Shown: positions 43,901 through 55,045 of the stretch, one piece after another | Layout of the letters: every line of letters starts with the position of its first letter | Position numbering within the stretch: the first letter of the stretch is position 1 | Assembly (NCBI RefSeq): GCF_026151205.1 | Contig: NC_087074.1 | Location: 9,891,226-9,955,225, forward strand | Length of the DNA stretch: 64,000 nucleotides | Reading direction: 5' to 3' | Origin: Bolinopsis microptera | Taxonomy: Eukaryota; Ctenophora; Tentaculata; Lobata; Bolinopsidae | Position numbers and translations under genes: made by a program | Notes under the pieces: model-generated | What the model saw: only the letters and a program-made list of their open reading frames with translations | The model's database searches: none | What the model was told of the DNA's origin: nothing

Positions 43901-46900
43901 AAAAATGACTTGAAGCACAGTTTAAGTAAACTAAGAAACTAAACACACTTGGGGCACAGCTGGAGCAAAAAGTTACTTGGGGCACACGCATTTAAATTAA
44001 ATATTACGTATACATTGTTTCACTCATTATTACACCAGAAAATTGTTTACCTTTACTAATTTGCTTTTTTGCCCTGAGTGTGCCCCAAGTAACTTTATGC
44101 CCCAAGTGTGCCCCAATACAAGCGTGTTTAGTTTCTTAGTTTACTTAAACTGTGCTTCATGTCATTTTTTTGCCTCGACTGTGCCCCAACTGTATTTGCC
44201 CCGACTATGCCCCAAGTGTGCCTTGCTAGATTACCAAATTGCCAATGTCGCTACTGACAACAGGCGGTCTAGACTCTAGAACTGTATGATCGACAGGTAT
44301 AATAGTGATTATAATAAAGGTAAATACCGTCATAAATATGCTCATAATTATCGTAGTTATAACTTGTAATTATCATAATTATAACTCGTAATAAAAGTAA
44401 TTACAACTTGTAATTATCATGGCCCCACCTTGATGGTTCTGTCTTGTGAAGCAGAGTAGATGAGATCGTCACCGGACCACCTAATAGAGGTGACACCTTG
44501 AGTGTGACTTGTCAGGGTTATCATGCATTGTCCTCGCACCACATCCCAGATCTGAATTTAGAATAATGTTTAGAAATTTAGAATGATCGAAATTTAGGAT
44601 AATAGAAATGAAGAATGGTTGAAGTTTTCAAAAAATTTATATTTTGTGACCAGGAATGTAATTAAGTTACATTTTCTTCTCAACTTCATAATTCAGTACA
44701 AGGAAGTAAGTATTTAGGTAATATGCGGAAACTTGCTACTTCTTCTCAACTTCATATTTCACAATTTGTTAACTGTTTCGATCATTTATTACGCGGTTTT
44801 CCGGGAAACAACAAAATGAGACACAGCTCATAAAAGCTTCGAGAATAAATGCTTTCCTTGTAAGGATGTCGGATTTATGAGTAGATTATTGAGTAGAAAA
44901 ACGTCGGGCACACTAGTTGATTCATAAGAATCATAACTGTAAGTGTTGAATTACACAGCGAGGTGACCTCAATCAACTATTGAAATATGAATCGAGTAAA
45001 GTTGTAGCGATTACAAAATATGAGAAGGCCTCTACGGTGTCAGTTATACTTTGTTTTTTTAAGCAAAAATACCGGATACCAACTTTATTCTGCTGCATTA
45101 TAATCTCAGATCAGAGGGCAAAAAAGATCTTCAAATCTAAAACCAATCACCTGATTTAATTTAACAGACGCGCCGCTGCGGTTATTCATTAATATTCAGC
45201 AACTATTCGTATTACTACATATAATAAGACAAGGCTTAATCTTAAACGACATCTTGTCAGTCAATCCTATAGTAGGCATTGTAATTAATTAATATCTAGT
45301 ACCTTGATAGAATTGTCTTTACTCCCACTGGCTAAGAGAGTCATATTATTCTTAGAACAGTGTAACGGCTGCCACGCTAGAGAGCTGATGTATTTCTTGT
45401 GCCCAGAGAGGATTTTCCCTATGTGTGTTCCAGATTTCGGGTCCCAAATACAGATATCACCTGTCAACGTACGTGCGGTTAGAGGAGATTATACTTCACC
45501 CCAAGTAAAGAATTATTATCTATAAAGAGGGTTATTTTATCTATATTAAAGAGAAGTAGGGCTGTGGAGAAAACATCCGAACTTTGCAGCCCATTAATTC
45601 TCAAACATGTTCTAAATTAGAAAGAATGTTCTAAAGTTTGTAACTACTTTGCTACTGTAACAAGGTGATAGGTTCTGAAGTCGCAGTACATGCATTGCAT
45701 ACCTTTCTTAAACGCAGATGCCACTTACCTTTCTTACAAGCAGATGCCACATACTTGCTGGCTGGATGCCAAGCAATTACCAGGACCCATTGTTTGTGAG
45801 CCTTACACACGTGTAGTGGACTTTCTGTGGTGAGGTCCCAGAATCTCACGCTCGCGTCTCCTGAACCTGTAGATAGTGTAATATTAAACCTCTGACCCTG
45901 CAGTACTAGGAGATTGTATTATTGTCTGAAGAGACTGTAGTCTGTAGAACAGATTGGGCGACATCTGTCCGACAGCGACATCTGTCCGAATCAGAAAATA
46001 GGTTATTTGGACAATAGTTTATGTCGGATCCTACCGTACGATTTTCTTAAAACTTTCCATAAAGTATGGTGGTTATAGGACGAATAATATGTGTAAGTTT
46101 GAGCGAGTTTCTATGAGCCAAGTTTAAGATATTACCTTGAACACAAAAAATATATCCAATTCGGTGGTTTTCAGTGGTTCCAAAGCATATATCTGGAGAT
46201 CCAACGATAGGATTTGCTTGAAACTTTCTAGATAGTAAGATAGCTTTAAGACAAATAATTTGTGCAAGTTTGGATAAATTTCTATGTGCCAAACTTGAGA
46301 TATCACTTCAAACACACGAAAATAGTGCTTTCGGACAGATGTCGCTGTCGGACAGATGTCGTGTTACCTGTAGAACACCTTACATCTTTACTCCTCAAGA
46401 TATATATCAAATTATATCTGGATCTTGTGTAATTTCACGAAATTAATATCATTGTATCTCGAGACACAGACCGAATGTCACGAACTTATTGTCAAACTCT
46501 GGTGGTTACTACGCTTGACTGGTAAAGCTCACACCTGCACGAGGAGCAGTGTTATTGCAGCTATTCACTAGAAGAAACCAGGTCGCTATAAGTGCGCTTG
46601 TGTGTTGTGTCAGCAACATTATCCCCTCAGCTCTGTCACAAAGTTAAAGAATTATGTGGCTCTCTTGAAACTGTAATATGTTATGCAATACAGTTACAGA
46701 AGGATTGTAGTTGACCACTCTAATTTGAAGTACTGTACGTGGTGACTTAGTGAGTATAGTAATTACAGGTGAATATTATACATAGATTTACATGTACTTG
46801 TATAATACACTAAATAGGAGCACCATCTTATTATATATTATTATATATTACATATTGTATACTATGTAGTTTTAAACTAGGGCTAAACTTAACAACTATT

Positions 46901-48301
46901 AACAATATCCATCTAACAATACCCATATTATATGTATTACATTCATATTTATAGACGCTTGTCAATTGTCAAAGTCAGTTTAACCTAATGTTGCAAGCCC
47001 TCTGGCAAGCCCTCCGGTACATCCTCAACCGTTATCTTAACGCGTTTATATATAATACAGAATACTATAATTAACTACAAGACTTGGTTAAACGACCCTA
47101 CCTGAAGCTAGCTGAGTCCCATCATTATTAAAAGCAGCGTTGATAACCGCCTCCCCATGCCCAGGCATACTACTGGTACACCGCGTAACAGCCTTCACCC
47201 TGAACACAGCTTGAGGCTCGTATCTGATCTCTATTGCATTCTCCGTACTGATATTATCCTCTTGTTGGACTACGGTTTTGCGGAGGGAGTCTGTTATTTC
47301 GAAGTCGTTGACGTGAAACTGGTACTTTTCTTCTGCTCCCAGTAGAGCGTTTACCAGCACCTGTCATGGGAATTGTCGTGAGATATGACACTATTTGTCG
47401 TGAGATATGACACTATTTTTCGTGAGATATGACACTATTTGTCGTGAGATATGACACTATTTGTCGAGAGATATGACACTATTTGTCGTGAGATATGACA
47501 CTATTTGTCGTGAGATATGACACTATTTGAAAGACTTTGCTCGAATAACTTATTCTCAGAAACGTAGTATTATGGTTATGATCTTCAGCACAAAAACATG
47601 AATCTATGAATAACCATATTATGAATTTTAAATTAACGGTATGATAAGTCAAACTTTAATAATATCACGGTTTTAGACAAATTTCTGGAAACATCTTAAT
47701 TTGGCACGTGACAAATCTTAAGAAATTGTGAGATTAGGTTTGGCCACTGCACTATGCAGTATGCGGCCACTTACGTTCATATGTTTTAAATTCAGAAATA
47801 TTTTACATTAATCTAGTGCTATAGCTCATATCAAATGAAACAGAGCATTATATTTGACCAATGAAATACGTGAATTATAGTCACATGTTAAAACATTAAC
47901 TAAATATTGCACCACATCATTTATAACATCTTATATTTGATGAGAACCATACAATATGAGTTTGTTATATAACAAAACATATTTTGTTTGTACCAACATC
48001 TGTAACAGATTGGGTGAGAAATATTTGTTTTAAAATGTATGTAGTCTGTAGCTGATTAAAAGCAGCATAAGCATAAAATATATAATATTACGCATAAAAG
48101 AATGTGTTAACACAAAATATAATATGTTTGTTACATAACTCATATATTTAACAACATATTATTGTTTACTAAAATAAGTGTAAATACCTGCAACTGATTA
48201 GTAGTTGTGTCGAGGGGTATCTCCAGAGGAGCCCCGGTGTTCTGACCATCAGCATTCAGGAAGCTAACCAGCACCCTGGAGTCTGCCACAGCCGTGTTCA
48301 T
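37939..48301 (-). CDS. NLE1: Notchless homolog 1, WD40 ribosome-assembly factor
   Basis: Nine coding exons: 48301-48188, 47360-47102, 45866-45729, 45460-45303, 44551-44429, 42403-42280, 41844-41678, 39651-39466 and 38079-37939. They total 1,410 nt (469 aa; the human protein has 485), with all phases consistent and no frameshift. NLE1 (yeast Rsa4) binds the MIDAS domain of midasin during 60S pre-ribosome maturation in the nucleolus. The N-terminal NLE/UBL domain spans exons 1-2 (RVLVSFLNADGQ, LEIPLDTTTNQLQ, EIRYEPQAVFRVKAVTRC). Eight WD repeats follow, ending PGHADEVYTVDWSP and SGGKDKVLKIWRA. The acidic residue that contacts midasin in yeast cannot be placed with confidence. The start ATG at 48299-48301 is chosen because it gives the usual short leader. 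Introns are rich in tandem repeats, and one at 38828-39490 copies the exon-8 splice donor about 25 times. Confidence 0.96.
38828..39490. repeat. 26-bp minisatellite made of NLE1 exon end plus splice donor
   Basis: About 25 units of ACCTACCTTAACAGTGCTAT plus CAGAGG. About four or five units are 28 bp (extra AC), and several have CGGTGC or CTACC variants. On the coding strand each unit reads TCTGATAGCACTGTTAAG followed by GTAGGT, that is the last codons of exon 8 (SDSTVK) and a full donor site. The unit at 39461-39490 is the genuine exon end. Confidence 0.95.
40788..40917. repeat. 9-bp minisatellite (CCAGGGTTA)n in an NLE1 intron
   Basis: About 14 copies with TATCAGGGT and CCATGGTTA variants and two 1-base deletions. 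It ends directly at the hairpin at 40919-40955. The open frames it creates on the plus strand are repeat artefacts. Confidence 0.9.
40919..40955. repeat. Perfect 18-bp inverted repeat with a 1-nt loop
   Basis: AAGAATTACGCATGTTAA (40919-40936), C, then its exact complement (40938-40955). It abuts the 9-bp array, deep in an intron of NLE1, so it is not a gene terminator. Confidence 0.95.
43752..44225. repeat. 11-bp minisatellite and large inverted repeat in an NLE1 intron
   Basis: GGGGCACACTT repeats about 9-10 times at 43752-43858. The next 140 bp (43845-43990) recur in inverted order at about 44070-44225: AGTTTAAGTAAACTAAGAAA faces TTTCTTAGTTTACTTAAACT, with GGCACAGTCGAGGCAAAAAA and its complement further out. 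The spacer is about 80 bp. Confidence 0.85.
45952..46367. mobile_element. 416-bp TIR element with doubled termini in an NLE1 intron
   Basis: Each end carries two copies of CGACATCTGTCCGA separated by CAG (45959-45991, and in reverse at about 46329-46361). Outside lies a 10-bp direct duplication CTGTAGAACA (45942-45951 and 46368-46377). The interior is itself an imperfect duplication of about 185 bp (AAACTTTC.A.A.AGTA, AAGTTTG...TTTCTATG.GCCAA). No coding capacity. Confidence 0.8.
47377..47530. repeat. 22-bp minisatellite next to the NLE1 exon-2 acceptor
   Basis: Seven units of CGTGAGATATGACACTATTT plus GT, almost identical. The first unit starts 14 bp upstream (on the coding strand) of the acceptor CAG of exon 47360-47102, so the array occupies the branch-point region. 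Confidence 0.9.
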
Positions 48302-50196
48302 GACTACCTGGCTACTTGCCAAATAGAAGTGATTGGATTAGTTTTAGGATATCGTGTTAGTGTGTTCGTTGTTTATAGAAATCATCTTTACATCAGTAGA
48401 AATATACCCATCTTTTTATCGGTTTCATTGACTATATAATCTACCCTTTCCAATTTCGATCTCGAACATAAGATTGATCATACCATGATACTTATGTATT
48501 TTGGTGTATACCCCCTTAATACTTTCATTGAATTAAGATGAAGTTAATATGGAATTAAGGTGAAGTTAAGATGAAATTAAGCCAATCTCCGACATGTCTG
48601 ACTATGTGACAGTCCGCCAGAGCGTTCACTATATTGCAATCTGTGACAGAGAATTCACGGACATTAAGTATAGGTCGCACCGTTTAGAGCATAATTGCTT
48701 GATATTATGCCCAAGTGGGTCCCCTCACTTTCGGCTTTCTTGGAGATAGAATTTATAATTTCCTAATTGAGTCACCTACGTCCTATAGTATGACAGTATA
48801 TGAGATATTATTTTTGTTTGCTGAAGCAGTCAAAGTCAGAAAATATCAAATTAATTTGTAGCCAATGAATCAGATAGAATCTTTTTTGTTAAAATCACAG
48901 ATAATAAAAAACCACGTAAAAACATGCTGTAATACACATAATGTGAGAATACACATAATTTGAATTTTTAACTGCGCTACTAACGCCTTCAGACTTCAGA
49001 GCACTCTTATTCTGAAAAGGAAATGTAAATACCGATTTCAGAAACAGAGGTAAACATGACTTCTTTGTATACATAGGTACACTGTACAGGTATTAGCTTG
49101 ATCATGCGATTTAGTGACTCAGGGAGTTTCTATCATGCAATTTTATCTGATACTTTACATTTTCAACCCACAATGTAATTCATGGAAACAAATTAACCGC
49201 AATAATAATTTGAAGAATTTAAAAAAGTCAACTAAAACATTAAAAACAACTAAACAAGTAAACAGGTAGTATGCATGAAATATGCATGAAATATGGATAA
49301 TATCATGATAGATATGATATTATGAAAATAAATAATTACAGTTCTTTTGTTCACGATGAAAAAGCCTACACTTTAGTGTTCGGTCATGCATGTCATGTTA
49401 TTTCAAATAGGATCGGATAAACTCAAAGATTTCAAAATAATCATAATCTTACCGCACCACAATTATAACTCCTTAAATTATTAATTAATGTACGTGGTAA
49501 ATTATTTTTATCCTTTTAATGGAATCGAATCAAATATTTAATCTATATAAAGTAGAACAACGTTTGACGTTGGGCATTTCGTGTAGAAAATAAGGCAGTA
49601 ACATTCCTTCTTTCAAATGTTTTCAAATGTTTTCAAATGTTTGGCTCTCCCTTTGAAGAAGCTAAACTCTGACCTATAGTCAAAACTAACAGAAACCTTC
49701 GCTCTCTGACTGCACAAATACGACATAAAGTTACACATATTACACTGATAAATATACCCTACAAAAAGGGATGAGTGAGCATATAGGTCTTTGTACAATG
49801 TACATGCGAGAAACTTAAATACGGGAACAAATACGTGGACAAGATAATATTTTATCTTATCAAAAACTGCTTCCAACTGATGATGCACAGATATAGTCAA
49901 AATACTTTCCCGAGAATTTATTTTTCTTCAAAACAATCGAATATCGATTAGTCCTCGTTTTGCATACTTATAACCAAATTTTCATCCTATCTAAACCCAT
50001 AATTGTTTGCTTAATTCGTTGTATCATTGTAGTTTCAATCACGTTTTAAATAATAATGAGCCGCAACAACTTGGAGGTTACAATCGGCTGTACTTCTAAA
50101 TCTCTCAAGCTTCAGAAAGTAGAGTATAGTAGTATAGTATCCAGTATACTAGTATAGTAGTATAGTAGTATAGTATCCAGTTCATCTGTTCAGGGA
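48302..50196. other. Intergenic DNA between NLE1 and the SLC4A11-like gene
   Basis: It should hold the NLE1 promoter and 5' untranslated exon and the SLC4A11 3' untranslated region. I see only AT-rich sequence, a short tandem around 48530-48580 (GAA.TTAAG.TGAAGTTAA) and a simple (TATAGTAG)-type run at 50128-50180 ending 17 bp from the SLC4A11 stop codon. No extra gene is supported. Confidence 0.5.
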
Positions 50197-53100
50197 TCAA
50201 TGGTCACCATCAAGGGCCAACAGATGTCTCTTTGAAATGATCTTGGGTAAAACCCATTCCCGGATAGGGATCAGCGAGACTATGATGAAAGGGAACAACA
50301 TCTTCAGATAGGCGGAATTTCCAAAAGACACCAGACACAGAGCAGTGAGCTGCATCATCTGGAGAAGAGTGAAACAGTGGATGATCTTCTGGGGAACCTT
50401 CCTGACGTAGTGAAAGGGTGGGTAGAGACTCTGCTCAGTGAATATCAACACAAACCTCTCCCAAATCTGGAGTTCCCCCAGGGAGGTGACTGCCAGGAAT
50501 ACAAATAAACCATACAGTACAGGGATGGGAATCAGGTTTAAAGGATAAGGAATCATCAGGACAGATGCTCCAATGAAGATGTGAGCTACCAGGGTAGTGA
50601 GCCTAGTTTCTCTAACATAGACTATGGTTTCAGTGACATGACCATTTTCTATGTGTTCCTCTATATCAGCTAGAGCACGCACATGGAGTGGCGAATGAGG
50701 TAAAGCTCCATGAAGCCAAGGGAGACAGAAAATGCTCAAAATAGCGTTGATCACACCTGTAACAAACATATCATAGTGGAACGAGGAACCCTTTTTCAGT
50801 TTATTAGATGGCTTGTTCACAATACTCGCTGAGATGTTACCCTCCATGAAAAACAAGAATGAAACCACAAAACCAAGACCAATGGCTGCAAGCACCGACA
50901 TGACAGGGGGCCTGCGGAAGTCAACGATCTTGAACAAAGGCTTGTCTTCGTCGACAACAAACTTAGTGAGCTCTATGTTTTGGAAGCAATAACTGCCAAC
51001 AAAAGCACCAGCAGCAACTGCAACAACGAGGGCATAATCTGCTACAAGTAGCCGTTTGCCAGCTGTTAAGTACGGACTGTTCTTGAAGTTGAAGATCTGA
51101 ACTCCAACGTATACAGTTAAGCAGATCAGTAGAAGTGTTAAGATTGGTCTGGTGGGATCACATTCTATAATCTCTGCAGCTGCTCTTTTTGTTACATTTA
51201 ATACTTCTTCTGTGTCAAAACAGTAGTTTTGTGAGAACTCCTCCTTTAGAAATTTCACCGAATCTACAATGAAAGCAACTGATATGAAAAGTTCTAAAAT
51301 TTCTTCAGTTGAGCGGGAGCAATATGCCATGATCTTGCTAGCACCACAAAAAGCATACAGAATCAAGAAGAATGCATTGCTGATACCTGTCATCATGTAG
51401 AACGTTTGGAAGAAACTTCCGTCTGCATCATCCCAGTTCTGACTAATAATATAGACAATCTTTGTGTAGATGACGACGGGAATAGTAGTAGTAATCACTA
51501 CAAGATGCTGTCCACTAAAGATAGAAAACAGAAGGCCACTCAGAGCTTGAGCCACGACCACATCTTTTGAATCTATCTTTCCATCTGTGTACTTCGAGTG
51601 CAACACTCCAAATGCAATACCTGGCAGTAATAGAGCAAAGTAGAGAAATAGTGTTGTTGAAATGATCTTTTGTATACTGGTGCCATCCTTGAGGTCACCA
51701 AAATAGTCTGAGAAGTAATGCTTAGCTCTGTTCTCTATGTCTTTCAGAAGATCACGTCCAGGAACAAACGTCACTCCCTCCATCGATTCTTTGACTTGGG
51801 GTAAGCTTTGAGATGAATTATATTCTCTAACTTTTAAATTTGCAGGCATAGCGTTCAATCGCTTCATCCTCTTTTGATGCTCTATTTGAATTCTTGAACA
51901 CTCAAGTTCAAATTCATGGGCGAATTCTTCAGGAGAGTGAGTGTTCAAGAGGTTTCTCCTCAGTCTGTCATCAGCAAATAAAGTCGAGTAGGTTCTGGCT
52001 ACTTCTAGAGCAGACTTGGTGTGTTTTGTGTGTTTGATCGGTGCTAAAACCAAGCAGACAAATCTGATCTCTTCTGCTCCGATGCCAAAGTTAAAGGGCT
52101 GTTTTAACAAGCACATCACCACCTGGCTGTCTGTCACTGCGTTGGTTATCCCTATCACTGTGATGAAACTCTGCTCGGTGACTGGACCGTGGGGTGACTC
52201 GCTGATACCTTGGACACATTCAGGGATCACAAAATCTGCATCTTTACTGGTTACGGATTTTAAAGTAAGCTCAATGTCCAGATTCAAATCAGGCTTCTCT
52301 TCAGCGAGTGTAACAATCATTTCCTTTGCAATGTCTTCCCATAAGGTATGGTGAATTTTGAAAAGAACAATTGGATGTTTAACAAACTTTGATATATCTC
52401 GCATAGCCCTAGCTTCATCGTGATAGTTTTTTAAGTGAAGAATTTTTCGTTTTGTATGATAAAGTTTTGCACAAAAGTGATTTTCGTCCATTTCCGACTG
52501 AAATCCTGAGTTTCGACGATATGAAACCTTTTGCCATGTCCTGTGGTGCTTTGGGTAGCTTCCCAATTTGCTGTAATCACTTGACTCATTGCTGAGGAAG
52601 TAGTTCCGGGACTCTTCTGTAACATAACAATCAGTGTCTGTATCTGCTGTGTCACATCTTACTCTGGAGTTTCTTCTTGGGCTCCCGAAATCGTGTTTTG
52701 TGCTCACAGTTGATCCATTGTGCAAACTGTGCTCTGCCTCTGAACAAATTATGTTAATTATGTAACTATTTTATGTAATTATGTTAATTATGTAACGGTA
52801 ACAAAATACGAAATATGATTTAAATAATATGCAAACGGGTGGACAGAGTCTCAAAAGTGTGTTTTTTTACTGTTCTAATAAAAATGTTCAGTTCATAATT
52901 TCCGAAAAGGTAAATTTTAAGCCTTGCTATAGTGGCAGTTCATTGTATTTTAGATAATAATAACAGATTTTATTAACTAATTTACCAAGAATGAACTTGA
53001 TGTATCTATTTTACTTAACTATCACAATGACATAATAGTAAGTTATTTAATTTAAGCTGTCCAACGTGTTAAAGTTACTTGATCTTTACATTATTTTCAC

Positions 53101-54284
53101 TTTACACAGTAATAACATGAATCAGAAATAGTTACAGTCTAAGATGACAGGCTGATTGATGTTCATAACTGTACCCACGATAGATAAATCTTGAATTAGT
53201 AGAGTAGCAGCACTGAACAACATTTTACTTAACCTCATGAGTATTGCTGAAAGCACAGTGTAAGGCCTACACGGACCGCCTCTAACTAGCCAATCCCTGT
53301 TTACATGCCGTGTAGCAGGGGACTAGAAAGAGCTAAACTAGTAAGCGGGGCATAACCAATACACTGTACTTCCATCATTGAGTATATTACCAACCAACAG
53401 GAAAATATCCTTGTGTTTGGAATCTACCAAGACGAAAGTTGTACAATCCAGCGAAATTCCGAAGAATCATTCCAGTAGACTAGGCGCATTGCAACCACAG
53501 CCACGGAAATACTTATGAGTATTGCTGAAAGCACAGTGTAAGGCCTACACGGACCGCCTCTAACTAGCCAATCCCTGTTTACATGCCGTGTAGCAGGGGA
53601 CTAGAAAGAGCTAAACGAATGATTAGCTGTAGCTTGAACCAACAGCACACATATCAATCCAAACTCAGCATGACCTTATCAAAGAACTTGTCATGATTGC
53701 CAACATTTCAATCTTGTCAGCATGTCTTGGACATTTCATACCATCAGGCCACATTTCACAATAATATAAAAGCTAAGCATCCGGAAGTGCATTGGAATTA
53801 TATAATGGGTGGTGAAAGTGGGCTTTTAACAATTCAATGAGATTGATTAAGAGAACATCTGCTCAGCTTTTAACACAAATTGTAGCAGAAAAGCAAAGAA
53901 AACGTCCCTGGGCAAAGTTTCACTTCTTTTAGATATGTGTTTTGTTAAATTTAGAGTTCAACAAAATAAAGGTCTAGCTAGATAATTGCACTCACGATTA
54001 GACGTGGGTAATGGTGCTGTTTTATCACCTGACAGCAATTACTCAATCAGCTCACAGTATCTACCCATTAAATTCAGATGACTTTTGTGTCAAAACAAAC
54101 TTGTACCACCTCCAATAAATCAATCTAAAAGAATTCACTGTCTTCTTGAATAAAATGTGTTAAAATACTTACGGTCCTCAGAGTCTTGAAGATTAGAGAG
54201 AGCCAGAGGTTCTAACTTGATGGCAATCTCGTCAGGCCCAGGTATTATCAGTGTGGTACTATCGTCTTCAAGAGCTTGTGTCAT
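50197..54284 (-). CDS. SLC4A11: SLC4A11-type transporter of the bicarbonate/borate family
   Basis: Two coding exons, 54284-54173 and 52739-50197, joined in phase (GAGGACC then AGGCAGAG), giving 884 aa; human SLC4A11 has about 891. The family forms 14-helix homodimers; SLC4A11 moves H+/OH-, water or NH3 at the plasma membrane rather than classical bicarbonate. The cytoplasmic N-domain (to about residue 375) has KILHLKNYHDEARAMRD and EIRFVCLVLAP...TKSALEVARTYSTLFAD. The membrane domain starts with the TTLFLYFALLLPGIAFG helix and includes DGKIDSKDVVVAQALSGLLF, STEEILELFISVAFIVD, PHSPLHVRALADIEEHIENG and YVRETRLTTL. It ends with IIVSLIPIREWVLPKI. These match SLC4A11 better than AE or NBC members; for example, an ENGH segment follows PHSPLHVRALA. 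An intron of 1.4 kb splits off a short acidic N-terminus. The long unsplit exon is unlike the many exons of vertebrates. Confidence 0.93.
53237..53616. repeat. 102-bp direct duplication in the SLC4A11 intron
   Basis: Two apparently identical 102-bp copies, at 53237-53338 and 53515-53616, beginning ATGAGTATTGCTGAAAGC and ending AAGAGCTAAAC, with 176 bp between them. Near-perfect identity suggests a recent event. No similarity to the transposons in the window was noticed. Confidence 0.9.
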
Positions 54285-54594
54285 CTAGCCTATTATGTGG
54301 AACTTAATTAAGTATAATAGACAATGTCTCATACAGTCATCTTCCTACTGATTCATTTTACTACTGTATTCTCATGAATTATTTTGAGATATCAAAGAAA
54401 CAGTATAATACAATAAATTAAGTCAAGTGATGCAATTAATGGCAGAGCACAAAACAGAGGTAACGGAAATTGTCCACTGCTACTAATATTATATATGAAA
54501 TGTCAACAATCAGTTGATGTTATATACACATCTAGTCCATCGTAGGGGCAGGGATGAGGTTGTAAGAGACTTCTGACAATGGTGTCTCATATTT

Positions 54595-55045
54595 TTGGCC
54601 ATTATTTTGCCTCTGTAACCTCGTAGAGCAATGAGTGTTGTCCTTAACATGGCGAATCTTATTCTAGTCCTCACATGCCTTACCACATCGCAATATCTCT
54701 CTTTCCTTTTCCTGGCTATGAGGTCTGTTACTCTGTTTACAAACCGCTTACACTCCTTGGACAGCCGGGGTGAAGGTGGCCTTCTCCACGTTCAACACTC
54801 TCTCCAAGTACTCATCCTGCTTCTCCTTCTCGTTCTCTTTGTATACTTCTTGAAGAGTTTTTGTCCTGTTTGATAAGTAATTGGGGAATGGGGTGTGAAA
54901 CCCATATGTCAAGAAAGGTCTTATCAAAAACTCCTCTAGCAGATACGTCAAGCCGAGCTTGGTCACCTGTTATAATAGTCTTGGGGTTGAGGCATTTGGT
55001 TTGCTGATGATACCAAGGCAATATATTTGTTGTCGGCAAAACAAA
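54595..55045 (-). pseudogene. Degraded non-LTR retrotransposon C-terminal fragment
   Basis: Read on the minus strand, three successive frames carry pieces of one polypeptide. First, GDQARLDVSARGVF...FLDIWVSHP at 55039-54880. Then LQEVYKENEKEKQDEYLERV and LNVEKATFTP at about 54860-54760. Then RIRFAMLRTTLIALRG at about 54690-54620. This order (ARLDV..F.D..V..P; R.HE.EK...Y..RV..VE..TFTPL; R.RFALLR..L..LRG) is what I recall from the C-terminal region of invertebrate LINE-type polyproteins. At least two frameshifts and no start: a dead fragment just upstream of the SLC4A11 start. Confidence 0.65.

Noticed and set aside
43722-43991. Open frames rich in TWGTLGAHLGH or CAPSVPQVCPK
   Set aside because: They arise in several frames from the 11-bp satellite and are not genes.
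54631-54873. Plus-strand hydrophobic frame (LILLLLLVLFVYFL) as a membrane protein
   Set aside because: It is the antisense of the Glu/Lys-rich LINE fragment on the minus strand.
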